DNA of 32,165 nt from DATNPH01 sp036703315 (lineage in GTDB: Bacteria > Cyanobacteriota > Cyanobacteriia > Cyanobacteriales > Coleofasciculaceae). This document shows, one piece after another, positions 24,936 through 32,165 of the stretch. Both the position numbers and the translations under genes were made by a program. The notes beneath the pieces were generated by a model. That model was not told where the DNA came from. It searched no databases and was given only the letters and a program-made list of their open reading frames with translations. The stretch lies in NCBI GenBank assembly GCA_036703315.1, contig DATNPH010000003.1, positions 1 through 32,165 of the forward strand. The letters run 5' to 3'. The number at the start of each line of letters is the position of its first letter. Within the stretch, counting starts at the first letter, position 1.

Positions 24936-25730
24936 ATGGCAGTACAAGGCAGAGAACGTTCATACACCGACCAAGTGAGTGAAGCGATCGCTACAGCAAC
25001 TCAAATGGCTGCTACTGTGGCTAAGTTGGCTTCTGGCGTAGCGCACATTGCTGCTGATGAGATTACAGGTACTACTACGGTTGTCGGGAAAACAGTTGTA
25101 CCTGCGGCTCAGCAATTTGTGGAGCAGGGAACCGAAACTGTAGGCAAATTCGTCACTCCCATCGCTGAGAATCCGCTAATTAAGTTTGGTGCAAAACTTC
25201 CAGGCATCAACGTGCTATTGGCTGCGCTTGGTCAGGTTGATGTGGAGAAGGCTCACAGTGAGGTAGACAAGTTACGACAGCAATACCCTCTAGAAACACC
25301 TGAACAACTTGCTCACCGAATTATTGTCGATACCGCTCTGAAAGCTGGAGGGATTGGACTACTGACTAACTTTGTGCCTCCTTTGGCGCTAACACTATTT
25401 GCGATCGATATAGCGGCGGTTACAGCACTCCAAGCCGAGATGGTCTATCGTATTGCTGCTGCTTATGGATTTTCACTGAAAGACTCAACGCGACGAGGCG
25501 AAGTTCTAGCAATTTTCGGATTATCTCTAGGAGGTTCCGGAGTCCTCAAAGGTGGACTGAGCATTGTGGAACTCCTGCCTGTAATCGGTGCGGTGGTTGG
25601 AGCGTCTTCTAACGCGGCTCTACTTTACTCAGTAGGATACGTTGCCTGCCGATTCTATGAGGCAAAGAAAAACTCTGCTAGGCAAGCAGATGCAAGTAGC
25701 TTTTGGACTAATCCCAACTCCCAGAACTAA
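24936..25730 (+). CDS. EcsC-like membrane-associated protein
   Basis: 264 residues. The N-terminal part (about 1-80) is a soluble, alanine-rich helical segment. The middle has AHSEVDKLRQQYPLETPEQLAHRIIVD. The C-terminal half has three hydrophobic segments: LLTNFVPPLALTLFAIDIAAV (about 145-170), GEVLAIFGLSLGGSGVLKG (about 188-207) and LLPVIGAVVGASSNAALLYSVGYVACRFY (about 215-240). The order P-x-L plus DxxAVTxLQAEMVYRIAxxYG, followed by two Gly-rich helices, resembles EcsC-family proteins, whose function is unknown beyond an association with exoprotein secretion in Bacillus. The similarity is by pattern only. No clear ribosome-binding site is visible before the ATG. It stands alone. Confidence 0.6.
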   Translation: MAVQGRERSYTDQVSEAIATATQMAATVAKLASGVAHIAADEITGTTTVVGKTVVPAAQQFVEQGTETVGKFVTPIAENPLIKFGAKLPGINVLLAALGQVDVEKAHSEVDKLRQQYPLETPEQLAHRIIVDTALKAGGIGLLTNFVPPLALTLFAIDIAAVTALQAEMVYRIAAAYGFSLKDSTRRGEVLAIFGLSLGGSGVLKGGLSIVELLPVIGAVVGASSNAALLYSVGYVACRFYEAKKNSARQADASSFWTNPNSQN

Positions 25731-26145
25731 TTTCCAGAAGATTGAAGAAGACAGAGGGCAGAAGAAGGAAGGCAGAAGGGGGGATTGTTTCCCCCACTCA
25801 CTCCCAGCCACTGAATACCTTCAGTGGGGGATTGTAACCCTTGATCCAAATCCTTCGCCAGAAGCCTTTCTTGTTCAATAGACTTCTTGCAAAAGTCCAT
25901 AAACCCCACTCCCCGCAAGCCGGAAGGGTAAAAAGGCTTGTTCCCTCCCCGTTGGCCTACTGGGTTCGTTGCTCAACCCAGCCTAACCGTGAGTTCCAGC
26001 AGTTTTCAGGTTCGTGTACCACAGGGTAAGGGCGCAAGGCCTTGTGCCCCTACAACTCCTGCAAGAGCACCGAGTTGAAAAATCCTATCAGTTGGGTCTT
26101 TGCATCGGTGTGTTCATTTGCTAGCTCTCCAATTAGTGTGTCTGC
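25731..26145. repeat. Intergenic stretch with short palindromic repeats
   Basis: No gene is seen in this 415-bp spacer. GGGGGATTGTTTCCC (about 25779) and GGGGGATTGTAACCC (about 25826) are a near-duplicate pair. CCACTGAA (25808-25815) and TTCAGTGG (25820-25827) form a hairpin between them and may help terminate the EcsC-like gene. GGGCGCAAGG (26030-26039) abuts CCTTGTGCCC (26040-26049), an imperfect 20-bp inverted repeat typical of dispersed cyanobacterial elements. Confidence 0.65.
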
Positions 26146-27156
26146 CTAAACCATTTCCTGATTCAGCAATGCCCCACCACAACTAGAACCACAACCTGCT
26201 GTACAACCATAACAGTAGGAAGCTGTACGAATCTCATCAATTAAGTCTAAAGTTCCAGCTTCCAATAGCTTAGCAACCGTCAGTTTTTGCCCAGAGTGAG
26301 ACTTGGCTTCAATATTTTCCATCTGGTTAAAGTCACAGTCGTAGACATTTCCCAGATAGTCAATCGACAGTTCATCACGGCACATCAAATGCTCCACCGT
26401 ACTCGCGTTGAAATTAGCCTCTAAAAACTTCAGGTAAGGAGCGTATAACTTAGTCCGTTGTAAATGAAACTTACTTCTACCAACGGGCAAATTTGTGATC
26501 GTAAACAACTGATTGAAGTCAATATCAAAATGTTCTTTGAGGAACACTTTGTAATCCTGTTCTAACTTTGTCTGATCAGGAGTTAAGGAAAATTTTTCCG
26601 TAAGGGGGAGTTGAGGATTGTACACCAAATCCAGAACTAAATCAGAATTTCTCCCATACCCCAATTGATTTAGCCATTGGATTGCACGGATTGAGTCATT
26701 ATAAACACCTCTACCGCGCATTTTATCTACATTGTCTTCTAAATAGCAGGGCAGAGATGCCACAACTTTTAACTGGTTCTTGGCGAAGTATTCTGGTAGC
26801 TCCTCAAACCCAGGCTCAAAATAAATCGTCAAGTTTGACCGAACAATCACTTGCTTACCCGTTTCCCGCGCTGCCTCTACCAATGGCTTAAATCCATAGT
26901 TCATTTCCGGTGCGCCACCCGTAAGGTCAACAATCTTAATCTGGGGAAACTTATAAATTAGCTCAATTAGTTGCTCACAAACCTCTGGTGAAAGTTCTTC
27001 CGTCCGTTTCGGACTAGCTTCCACATGACAGTGAGTACAGGCTAAATTGCAGCGCTTACCCAAATTAATTTGTAAGACTGTGATTTTATTTTTAGTTAAT
27101 GGTACCTTCAGTTTTTTTCTAAAAGGTGTTGCTGGTAATAGTTCTTGCTGAATCAT
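26146..27156 (-). CDS. arsS: Arsenosugar biosynthesis radical SAM protein ArsS
   Basis: 336 residues. The radical-SAM cluster motif is C36-x3-C40-x2-C43 in KRCNLACTHCHVEASPKR, followed by the GGAPE-type SAM-binding motif (LTGGAPEMNYG). The C-terminal block has Cys at MCRDELSIDYLGNVYDCDFNQM and a dense cysteine cluster YCYGCTAGCGSSCGGALL, which should hold an auxiliary iron-sulfur centre. This is the hallmark of the family named ArsS for its action after ArsM in forming the ribosyl-arsenic bond of arsenosugars, and also found as a 'radical SAM/Cys-rich' family. It is 48 bp downstream of arsM on the same strand, which strongly supports the function. Confidence 0.92.
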   Translation of the reverse strand: MIQQELLPATPFRKKLKVPLTKNKITVLQINLGKRCNLACTHCHVEASPKRTEELSPEVCEQLIELIYKFPQIKIVDLTGGAPEMNYGFKPLVEAARETGKQVIVRSNLTIYFEPGFEELPEYFAKNQLKVVASLPCYLEDNVDKMRGRGVYNDSIRAIQWLNQLGYGRNSDLVLDLVYNPQLPLTEKFSLTPDQTKLEQDYKVFLKEHFDIDFNQLFTITNLPVGRSKFHLQRTKLYAPYLKFLEANFNASTVEHLMCRDELSIDYLGNVYDCDFNQMENIEAKSHSGQKLTVAKLLEAGTLDLIDEIRTASYCYGCTAGCGSSCGGALLNQEMV

Positions 27157-27204
27157 CTTTCTGAAACTTTTGGTATTTTGTCGCTTGAGCTGATTGGGAT
27201 ACGC

Positions 27205-28173
27205 TTAACAGCAACCGCCACCCGTATAGTGCCAAGTTGAATCTGTAATTAAGATTTCTCTCGGAACTGATGTGGCTAGATTATGGGCTGTCTTGTCACA
27301 AACAGCAGCTGGTACACCCCGCTGGAGAACATGTCCTGCTGAGTCATCAAAGACCTCTTGGGAACCCGTATAAATCGCTGTCTTGCCAGTAAAAATACAA
27401 GCTCCATCCTCGGGAATTGCGACTTTGAAGGAAACAGAATCAAGACTTTCTAGCAGTAGAGGCTCGTCTAGACCATAACTTTGGCAATCCAGAAGTCGAT
27501 AAGGGCGTTTGGCACGGATTTCCACTTGACCAAAACCAGCGTCTACGAGATGTTGGACATAGGCTTCGTAGGTGAGGGCACCGGATAAGCACATTGCCCG
27601 CAACCGTTCATCTTGACGCAAATGCAATGGAATAGGACGAGTCGCGATCGGGTCACTCATCAGTAGGCGTCCACCTGGTTTTAACACCCGGAAGGCTTCT
27701 TGAAGAGCCTTCGTTAGGTCAGCCGGTTCAAAAATGTTAAACAAACAATTTTGAGCGACAACATCCACAGAGGCATCTGGTACTGGCAGGGTGAAGGCAT
27801 CCCCTTCCCGAATCTCAACAAAACATGGGTCAAACCAGGGATTTTCTTTGGCGGCGATTTCTAGGTTACGGGTAGCGGCTGCACGCATAGCCTGCACTGG
27901 CTCGATCGCGATAACCCCTCCAGGACGCCTGGAAAAATAAGCAAATTGCAAAGCTTCTAAACCACCGCCAACACCCACATACAGCACAATCGGCTCGTTA
28001 GTGAGTTCGGCTGGATGAACAGTACTCCCACAGCCATAGTTCATTTGCTGCATTTCGTGGGGAATTTTGAGTCCTGGCAGTTGCAGAGGACTGCTTTGGA
28101 CACAACACAACCCAACTTGTGGTGTTTCGGCTACTTCCGTGTAAAATTTCGCAGTTGTTTCGAGATAGCTCAT
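27205..28173 (-). CDS. arsM: Arsenosugar biosynthesis arsenite methyltransferase ArsM
   Basis: 322 residues. The Rossmann SAM-binding motif is VLYVGVGGGLEALQ (63-76), then VIAIEPVQAM and the acidic strand end EGDAFTLPVPDASVDVVAQNCLFN. Arsenic-binding cysteines are expected at C23-C24 (GLCCVQ) and C48 (NYGCGS); NCLFN adds another candidate. The phrase NYGCGSTVHPAEL is typical of ArsM proteins. The C-terminus has an additional domain ending TGGGCC, as in arsenosugar-type ArsM. The enzyme methylates arsenite to methylated arsenicals and is followed by arsS. No arsR or arsenate reductase is adjacent, so regulation cannot be read; the gene starts at an ATG with a long spacer to the divergent URC operon. 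Confidence 0.92.
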   Translation of the reverse strand: MSYLETTAKFYTEVAETPQVGLCCVQSSPLQLPGLKIPHEMQQMNYGCGSTVHPAELTNEPIVLYVGVGGGLEALQFAYFSRRPGGVIAIEPVQAMRAAATRNLEIAAKENPWFDPCFVEIREGDAFTLPVPDASVDVVAQNCLFNIFEPADLTKALQEAFRVLKPGGRLLMSDPIATRPIPLHLRQDERLRAMCLSGALTYEAYVQHLVDAGFGQVEIRAKRPYRLLDCQSYGLDEPLLLESLDSVSFKVAIPEDGACIFTGKTAIYTGSQEVFDDSAGHVLQRGVPAAVCDKTAHNLATSVPREILITDSTWHYTGGGCC

Positions 28174-28773
28174 CTGAATTTTTTGGTTGGCAAGGGGTTA
28201 AACGCTACAGAAACCAGGAGGTAGAGGCTGCGTTTTGATAGGCTACACATCGATCCCTCAAAGCTTTAATATTACTTAACAACTGCTTGTCCGACTCTAA
28301 TTGCAGATTTATTTTGGATTTTATGAGAGGCGATCGCCTTAGTTACTCGCTCTCACACCCACTCATCTTTGAGCAAATTTCAATATATTCTCAAAGCTCA
28401 AATTCTTGTATGAGGAGGTATTGGGCGATTTTGAGAAAGAAGCCAACGCCTTGTTTAGCAGGGAGTAAACCTATTTGAAACCCAGATCCGAAGCTGGCAC
28501 TAAAGTTATCGGAGAGTTAGCTAAGGGGCGATCGCTAATCTAGCAAGGTCAGTAGTAGCAACTCAATGTAGGGGCTCATACCATAACAAGTCTATTGCAA
28601 AGTAGATATTGTATTCTAATGACTCGGCATCAGGCATCTGGCAACTACTGGCACTTTGCTGCGCTAGGTACTTCAATACCGAAAATCTGGTTGCTATGAT
28701 GAGAGCTTATTTCAATTAACCAAGTTGGTTATCACTCGCCAATTATCTGTGTGCATTCTACTAGGAGCTTCAT
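28174..28773. other. Divergent region between the arsenosugar and URC operons
   Basis: 600 bp with no convincing gene. It holds HIP1 sites near 28331 and 28529 and a palindrome at 28717-28731 (separate entry). A 63-codon plus-strand frame near 28287 lacks family resemblance and a ribosome-binding site. Promoters for arsM (minus) and the URC operon (plus) must lie here, but no clear -35/-10 pair stands out. Confidence 0.5.
28717..28731. promoter_or_regulatory. 15-bp palindrome, candidate operator of the URC operon
   Basis: TAACCAAGTTGGTTA is a perfect palindrome around a central G, 42-56 bp before the ATG of the first URC gene. Size and position suit a dimeric regulator. There is no adjacent regulator gene, so the assignment is inferred. 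Confidence 0.45.
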
Positions 28774-30039
28774 ATGCAAACACTCAAACCTGCATCCAAA
28801 CAGAGACATATCGTTTTGACATCTCATCCGGGTGATTCCGGATCAAAGCGTCTAAAGATCCATTGGGGTGCAAGCGACCCAATACAACGAGGACCGGTTG
28901 TGGGAACCTTAGCCAACTCAGCCCATCGCAATGTTATTGGTACTCACTCAGGATCGTATTCTGTCTATCGGGCTTTGGCGGTTGCAAGTGGAGCACTCCA
29001 GGCTAACCACCGTGCTGATCTTACCAACACAGCTCCCATTGTCGCCATTGGTCCTCATCCCAGTTGGGCTGACGCTGATAAAATCGTCTCACTCGATCCC
29101 TTTGGCGGAGTAGTGGGTGAAGCTTACGCTGATTTGTATGAGCAGGGATACGATATTCGACCCACAATTGCCGTCACTAAAGCTCACATTAATATGCCAG
29201 AACTACAGGAGGCTGTAGTGAAAGGGCGATTGTCAATTGACGGTCAAATCCTCAAAACTGCCACCAGTTTAGTCGTAACTAAAGTTGCCATTGACCCAGT
29301 ATGGTATCTACCGGGAATTGCCAAGCGACTCAAGGTTAAGGAAAGTGACCTCCGCCGTGCCCTGTTTCAGCAAACGGGTGGAATGTACCCGGAGTTGATC
29401 ACACGTCCGGATTTACAGGTGTTTTTACCGCCCATTGGTGGCATCACCGTTTATATTATTGGCGAGGTTGCGGCGATTACAGACCCCAATCGGCACCTTG
29501 CTGTACGGGTACATGACGAATGCAACGGTTCGGATGTCTTTGGTTCGGATATTTGTACCTGTCGTCCTTATCTAGCGCATGGTCTTGAGGTCTGTGTTCA
29601 GACAGCACAACAAGGCGGTGCTGGTATCCTAGTTTACTGCCGGAAAGAAGGTCGAGCTTTAGGCGAGGTGACAAAATTCTTGGTCTACAATGCTCGCAAA
29701 CGTCAAGAAGGAGGCGATAGCGCCGATGCCTACTTCAACCGCACTGAGTGTGTGGCAGGTGTACAAGATATGCGCTTTCAAGAACTGATGCCCGATGTAC
29801 TGCATTGGTTGGGGATTACGCGGATTGACCGTTTCGTCTCCATGAGCGATATGAAACACAACGCCATTGTTAACTCTGGTATCGAAATTATCCAGCGCAT
29901 CGAGATTCCAGAAGAGTTGATTCCTGCTGATGCCATGGTGGAAATCGCCGCCAAGCAAGCAGCAGGTTACTACACGAAAAACACAGTACCGGATAGTGTT
30001 ACCCTTGCTGCCATTAAAGGACGTGGTTTAGCAGATTAG
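28774..30039 (+). CDS. URC1-type GTP cyclohydrolase II family protein
   Basis: 421 residues. The C-terminal half is a GTP cyclohydrolase II domain: VHDECNGSDVFGSDICTCRPYL with zinc cysteines C250, C261 and C263, then RKEGR (290-294) and MSDMKHNAIVNSGIEI. The N-terminal half (about 1-200) is not the RibB-type dihydroxybutanone phosphate synthase found in riboflavin genes and has its own motifs (RNVIGTHSGSYSVYRALAVA, IVAIGPHPSWADADKIVSLDP). That architecture, and the two genes downstream, match URC1 of the URC uracil-degradation pathway, first described in yeasts. The canonical RibA motif RQEGRGIGL is changed to RKEGRALGE, so its chemistry may differ from riboflavin GCH II. AGGAG about 7 nt before the ATG is a good ribosome-binding site. 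First gene of a three-gene operon; not expected to make riboflavin. Confidence 0.88.
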   Translation: MQTLKPASKQRHIVLTSHPGDSGSKRLKIHWGASDPIQRGPVVGTLANSAHRNVIGTHSGSYSVYRALAVASGALQANHRADLTNTAPIVAIGPHPSWADADKIVSLDPFGGVVGEAYADLYEQGYDIRPTIAVTKAHINMPELQEAVVKGRLSIDGQILKTATSLVVTKVAIDPVWYLPGIAKRLKVKESDLRRALFQQTGGMYPELITRPDLQVFLPPIGGITVYIIGEVAAITDPNRHLAVRVHDECNGSDVFGSDICTCRPYLAHGLEVCVQTAQQGGAGILVYCRKEGRALGEVTKFLVYNARKRQEGGDSADAYFNRTECVAGVQDMRFQELMPDVLHWLGITRIDRFVSMSDMKHNAIVNSGIEIIQRIEIPEELIPADAMVEIAAKQAAGYYTKNTVPDSVTLAAIKGRGLAD

Positions 30040-30063
30040 AACGGGATTAGGAATTGGGAAGAA

Positions 30064-30097
30064 GACGCGGAGAGTTTTTCTTCAAATTCTCCGTGTC
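30064..30097 (+). other. Hairpin between the first two URC genes
   Basis: GACGCGGAGA (30064-30073) pairs with TCTCCGTGTC (30088-30097), a 10-bp stem with one G-T pair, inside the 106-bp intergenic gap of the operon. There is no T-run after it. It might stabilise or process the transcript, or be another dispersed repeat. Confidence 0.5.
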
Positions 30098-30145
30098 CTC
30101 ACTCTCTAGTTTCGGGACAGCACCCTCTACCAAAAGGAAGCCGCC

Positions 30146-31489
30146 TTGAATAATCTTGAACAGCAAGCGATCTGCTCTGATGAGCAGCGTTCTGCTATTG
30201 CTTACTTGAAAACTCCAGCAGCGATTCGAGAGCGATGTGATCGGCTTTTTTCTTTAGGATGTAATGACCAGTTAAATTACTTTCGCTGCAACTTAACCCA
30301 GCTAGAGTCGGTTGCTCACTACGTCATTGAGGTAATGCGCGACGAGTACCCCGATTTGAATATTCCTTTTCATAGTCGTTGGCGACATTTTGAAGTTGGG
30401 AACATCCCGCGTATTGCAGAACTAGAGCAGCACTTGGCAGAACTCACCCCAATCCAAAAAGCGCAAACAAAGTTTGACCTAGCAATTGTCAGTGTCCTAC
30501 TTGATGCGGGTGCAGGTGCTGATTGGCAGTATCACGAACAGGAAACAGGACTTGTGTTTAGCCGTTCTGAAGGCTTAGCTGTAGCCAGTTTCCGAATGTT
30601 TTGCCAGGGTGCTTTTTCTAGTGATCCGCAACACCCTTTGCAAGCCGATGCTCAAGGACTTCAATCATTAACAGTACAGAGACTAGCGCAAGGATTCCAG
30701 GTAAGCGAGGCGAATTCCCTCCTTGGTGTAGAAGGTAGACTGGAACTACTCCAGCGCTTGGGGCGATCGCTCGTAGCTTTACCTCAGTTGTTTGGTGATA
30801 CTAATCCACGTCCAGGCAATCTAGTAAATCACTTACTGGGTTTGGGAGTGGGGAATGGCAACACGGGACAAAGAGGACAAGCAAGAGAATTGACTTCCAA
30901 GGAGTCTCCCTCATCTTCCCACTCACCACTCCCCACTCAATTAGCTGCCAGTACCGTACTGAGTGCCGTCTTAGAGGGATTAGGAAATATCTGGCCAGGA
31001 CGATTAGCGATCGCCGGCGTCAATTTAGGTGATGTTTGGCTTCATCCTGCCCTCAAAGGCGATCATCCCAGCGATCAGTATGTACCGTTTCACAAACTCT
31101 CTCAGTGGCTAACTTATTCCCTATTAGAGCCACTGCAAGAACTGGGTTTGGAGATTACTGGACTAGACGAGTTGACAGGATTGCCAGAGTATCGTAATGG
31201 CGGCTTGTGCTTGGATTTTGGGCTTTTAGAAGTCAAAGATGCTGCTGTGTTACAGGAGCGTCACCTACCAGGATCTGAGGTGATCGTCGAGTGGCGATCG
31301 CTCACAGTCAGTTTGTTAGACAGGATTGCGGCAACTATCCGACAACGACTGAACCTGAGTAATGCCCAGTTGCCACTAGTAAAAGTTTTACAAGGAGGAA
31401 CCTGGACAGCAGGACGACGAATTGCTGCCCAGTTGAGAGAAGACGGTGTTCCCCCAATTCAGATCGAGAGTGATGGCACGGTGTTTTAA
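30146..31489 (+). CDS. URC4/Urg3-family protein (DUF1688)
   Basis: 447 residues from a TTG at 30146, with AAGGAAG 5-7 nt upstream supporting this start. Family signatures are TPAAIRERCDRLF near the start, FHSRWRHFEVGN, FDLAIVSVLLDAGAGADWQYHE, GLAVASFRMFCQGAFSSDPQHPLQADAQGL, and near the end IWPGRLAIAGVNLGDVWLHPAL, PFHKLSQWLTYSLLEPLQ and the closing EIESDGTVF-type end. DUF1688 is URC4 in the URC pathway, whose biochemical step is not fully defined. About residues 234-265 (GLGVGNGNTGQRGQARELTS and onward) interrupt the domain and are encoded by a palindromic repeat with GAGTGGGGA / TCCCCACTC arms; frame is kept. It lies between the GCH II-type gene and uracil phosphoribosyltransferase. Confidence 0.88.
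   Translation: MNNLEQQAICSDEQRSAIAYLKTPAAIRERCDRLFSLGCNDQLNYFRCNLTQLESVAHYVIEVMRDEYPDLNIPFHSRWRHFEVGNIPRIAELEQHLAELTPIQKAQTKFDLAIVSVLLDAGAGADWQYHEQETGLVFSRSEGLAVASFRMFCQGAFSSDPQHPLQADAQGLQSLTVQRLAQGFQVSEANSLLGVEGRLELLQRLGRSLVALPQLFGDTNPRPGNLVNHLLGLGVGNGNTGQRGQARELTSKESPSSSHSPLPTQLAASTVLSAVLEGLGNIWPGRLAIAGVNLGDVWLHPALKGDHPSDQYVPFHKLSQWLTYSLLEPLQELGLEITGLDELTGLPEYRNGGLCLDFGLLEVKDAAVLQERHLPGSEVIVEWRSLTVSLLDRIAATIRQRLNLSNAQLPLVKVLQGGTWTAGRRIAAQLREDGVPPIQIESDGTVF
30842..30938. repeat. Repeat insertion within the URC4 gene
   Basis: GAGTGGGGA at 30846-30854 and TCCCCACTC at 30930-30938 are perfect 9-bp inverted arms, about 75 bp apart, flanked by related GGGAGTGG and CCACTC sequence. The inserted stretch encodes a Gly/Ser/Gln-rich loop absent from the domain pattern. 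It is a different repeat type from the CCCCCCTTAAAGGGGGG family. Confidence 0.75.
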
Positions 31490-31504
31490 GAGGAGTTATT
31501 GTCT

Positions 31505-32140
31505 ATGGCGGCTCAAGTTACGGTAATCGACCACCCTTTTGTGCAACACAAGTTGACGCTGATGCGTCAGGTTGACACTAGCACAGCAAAATTCCGCCAG
31601 CTCTTAAAAGAGGTTGGGATGTTGTTGGCCTACGAGGTGACACGCGACTTGCCGCTGAAGTATGAACCAATTAAGACACCAGTAGCCCCCATGATGGCTC
31701 CGATGCTTGGCCCAGACAAGAAGATGGTGGTTGTCTCAATTATGCGTGCGGGACAGGGACTTTTAGACGGAATTCTGGAACTAATGCCCTCAGCCCGTGT
31801 GGGGCATATCGGATTATACCGTGACCCCACCACCTATATGGCTATTGAGTATTACTTCAAACTTCCCCATGACACTGAGCAGCGAGATATCTTGGTAGTC
31901 GATCCGATGTTGGCAACTGGCAACTCAGCCATTGCTGCCATTGACCGAATTAAGGAAGTTGGTCCAAGGTCAATGAAGTTTTTGTGCTTATTGGCAGCAC
32001 CAGAGGGAATCAAGCACTTTCATGAGCAGCACCCGGATGTACCGATTTACACGGCGGCTATTGATGAAGGACTAGATGAATACGGGTACATTGTTCCTGG
32101 TTTGGGTGATGCAGGCGATCGCCTCTATGGAACTAAGTAA
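31505..32140 (+). CDS. upp: Uracil phosphoribosyltransferase
   Basis: 211 residues from the ATG at 31505; AGGAG lies 9 nt upstream, while the in-frame TTG at 31499 would be only 3 nt from it. The enzyme makes UMP from uracil and PRPP. The PRPP-binding loop is DPMLATGNSA (about residues 137-146 in this start), preceded by the strand DILVV, and the uracil-contacting C-terminus is GYIVPGLGDAGDRLYGTK. Other markers are SIMRAGQGLLDGI and the GLYRDPTT strand. Length fits the family. In the URC pathway of yeasts, uracil is first converted to UMP by this enzyme, so its place 15 bp behind URC4 is functionally coherent, though the same enzyme also serves ordinary pyrimidine salvage. Confidence 0.96.
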   Translation: MAAQVTVIDHPFVQHKLTLMRQVDTSTAKFRQLLKEVGMLLAYEVTRDLPLKYEPIKTPVAPMMAPMLGPDKKMVVVSIMRAGQGLLDGILELMPSARVGHIGLYRDPTTYMAIEYYFKLPHDTEQRDILVVDPMLATGNSAIAAIDRIKEVGPRSMKFLCLLAAPEGIKHFHEQHPDVPIYTAAIDEGLDEYGYIVPGLGDAGDRLYGTK

Positions 32141-32165
32141 TACCATTTCGGTTTATGAATGTCAC

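Noticed and set aside
28287..28478. 63-codon plus-strand frame between arsM and the URC operon
   Set aside because: No ribosome-binding site, no family resemblance and atypical composition; the minus strand there also gave only a short unconvincing fragment.

Overview
The window reads as chromosomal DNA of a cyanobacterium, probably a filamentous, repeat-rich one. The palindrome GCGATCGC (HIP1) occurs about 30 times. Several genes are cyanobacterial in character: a CrtW-type carotene ketolase, a WGxxGxxG-type small protein, an ArsM/ArsS arsenosugar pair, Uma2 and DUF559 nuclease-fold proteins, and a CHAT-TPR protein. Interspersed palindromic repeats of several families sit between genes and in places inside them. 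Genus cannot be read from the sequence alone.

Layout. 1-5 kb: the 5' end of an unidentified minus-strand gene, a beta-carotene ketolase (crtW), a conserved small protein, a small XRE regulator with a 9-bp-arm palindrome at its start, a secreted protein of unknown function, a Tat-type exported PrxQ peroxiredoxin, a WGxxGxxG exported protein and lpxD. 5-11 kb: a repeat-rich stretch with a 41-bp-period tandem array, a secreted TPR-CHAT gene interrupted by an in-frame TAG, a 97-bp tandem repeat, a DUF559/XRE pair bordered by repeats, a multi-stem palindromic element, a 5'-truncated relative of the small protein at 1.3-1.5 kb, and a rubredoxin (52 aa) followed by an HI0933-type flavoprotein. 11-19.9 kb: a five-PAS histidine kinase, three small membrane proteins, a decayed copy of the clpB 3' end, clpB and uppP.

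19.9-24.1 kb is a candidate defence island: a type II restriction-modification operon (C5-cytosine methyltransferase followed by a BsuBI/PstI-family endonuclease), two very small genes (one ribbon-helix-helix-like), and an AT-rich gene joining an HNH nuclease to a long helical domain. I found no HIP1 site across this stretch, which suggests acquisition. A Uma2 protein and an EcsC-like membrane protein follow.

26.1-28.2 kb (minus) is an arsenosugar operon, arsM then arsS. 28.8-32.1 kb (plus) holds three co-oriented genes: a GTP-cyclohydrolase-II-like URC1 protein, a DUF1688/URC4 protein and uracil phosphoribosyltransferase. Together these match the core of the URC uracil-catabolism pathway first described in yeasts. 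A 15-bp palindrome lies before this operon. Recurrent themes are insertion of short palindromic repeats into coding sequence without loss of frame, as in the flavoprotein, URC4 and the ends of the DUF559 gene, and gene remnants beside intact homologues.
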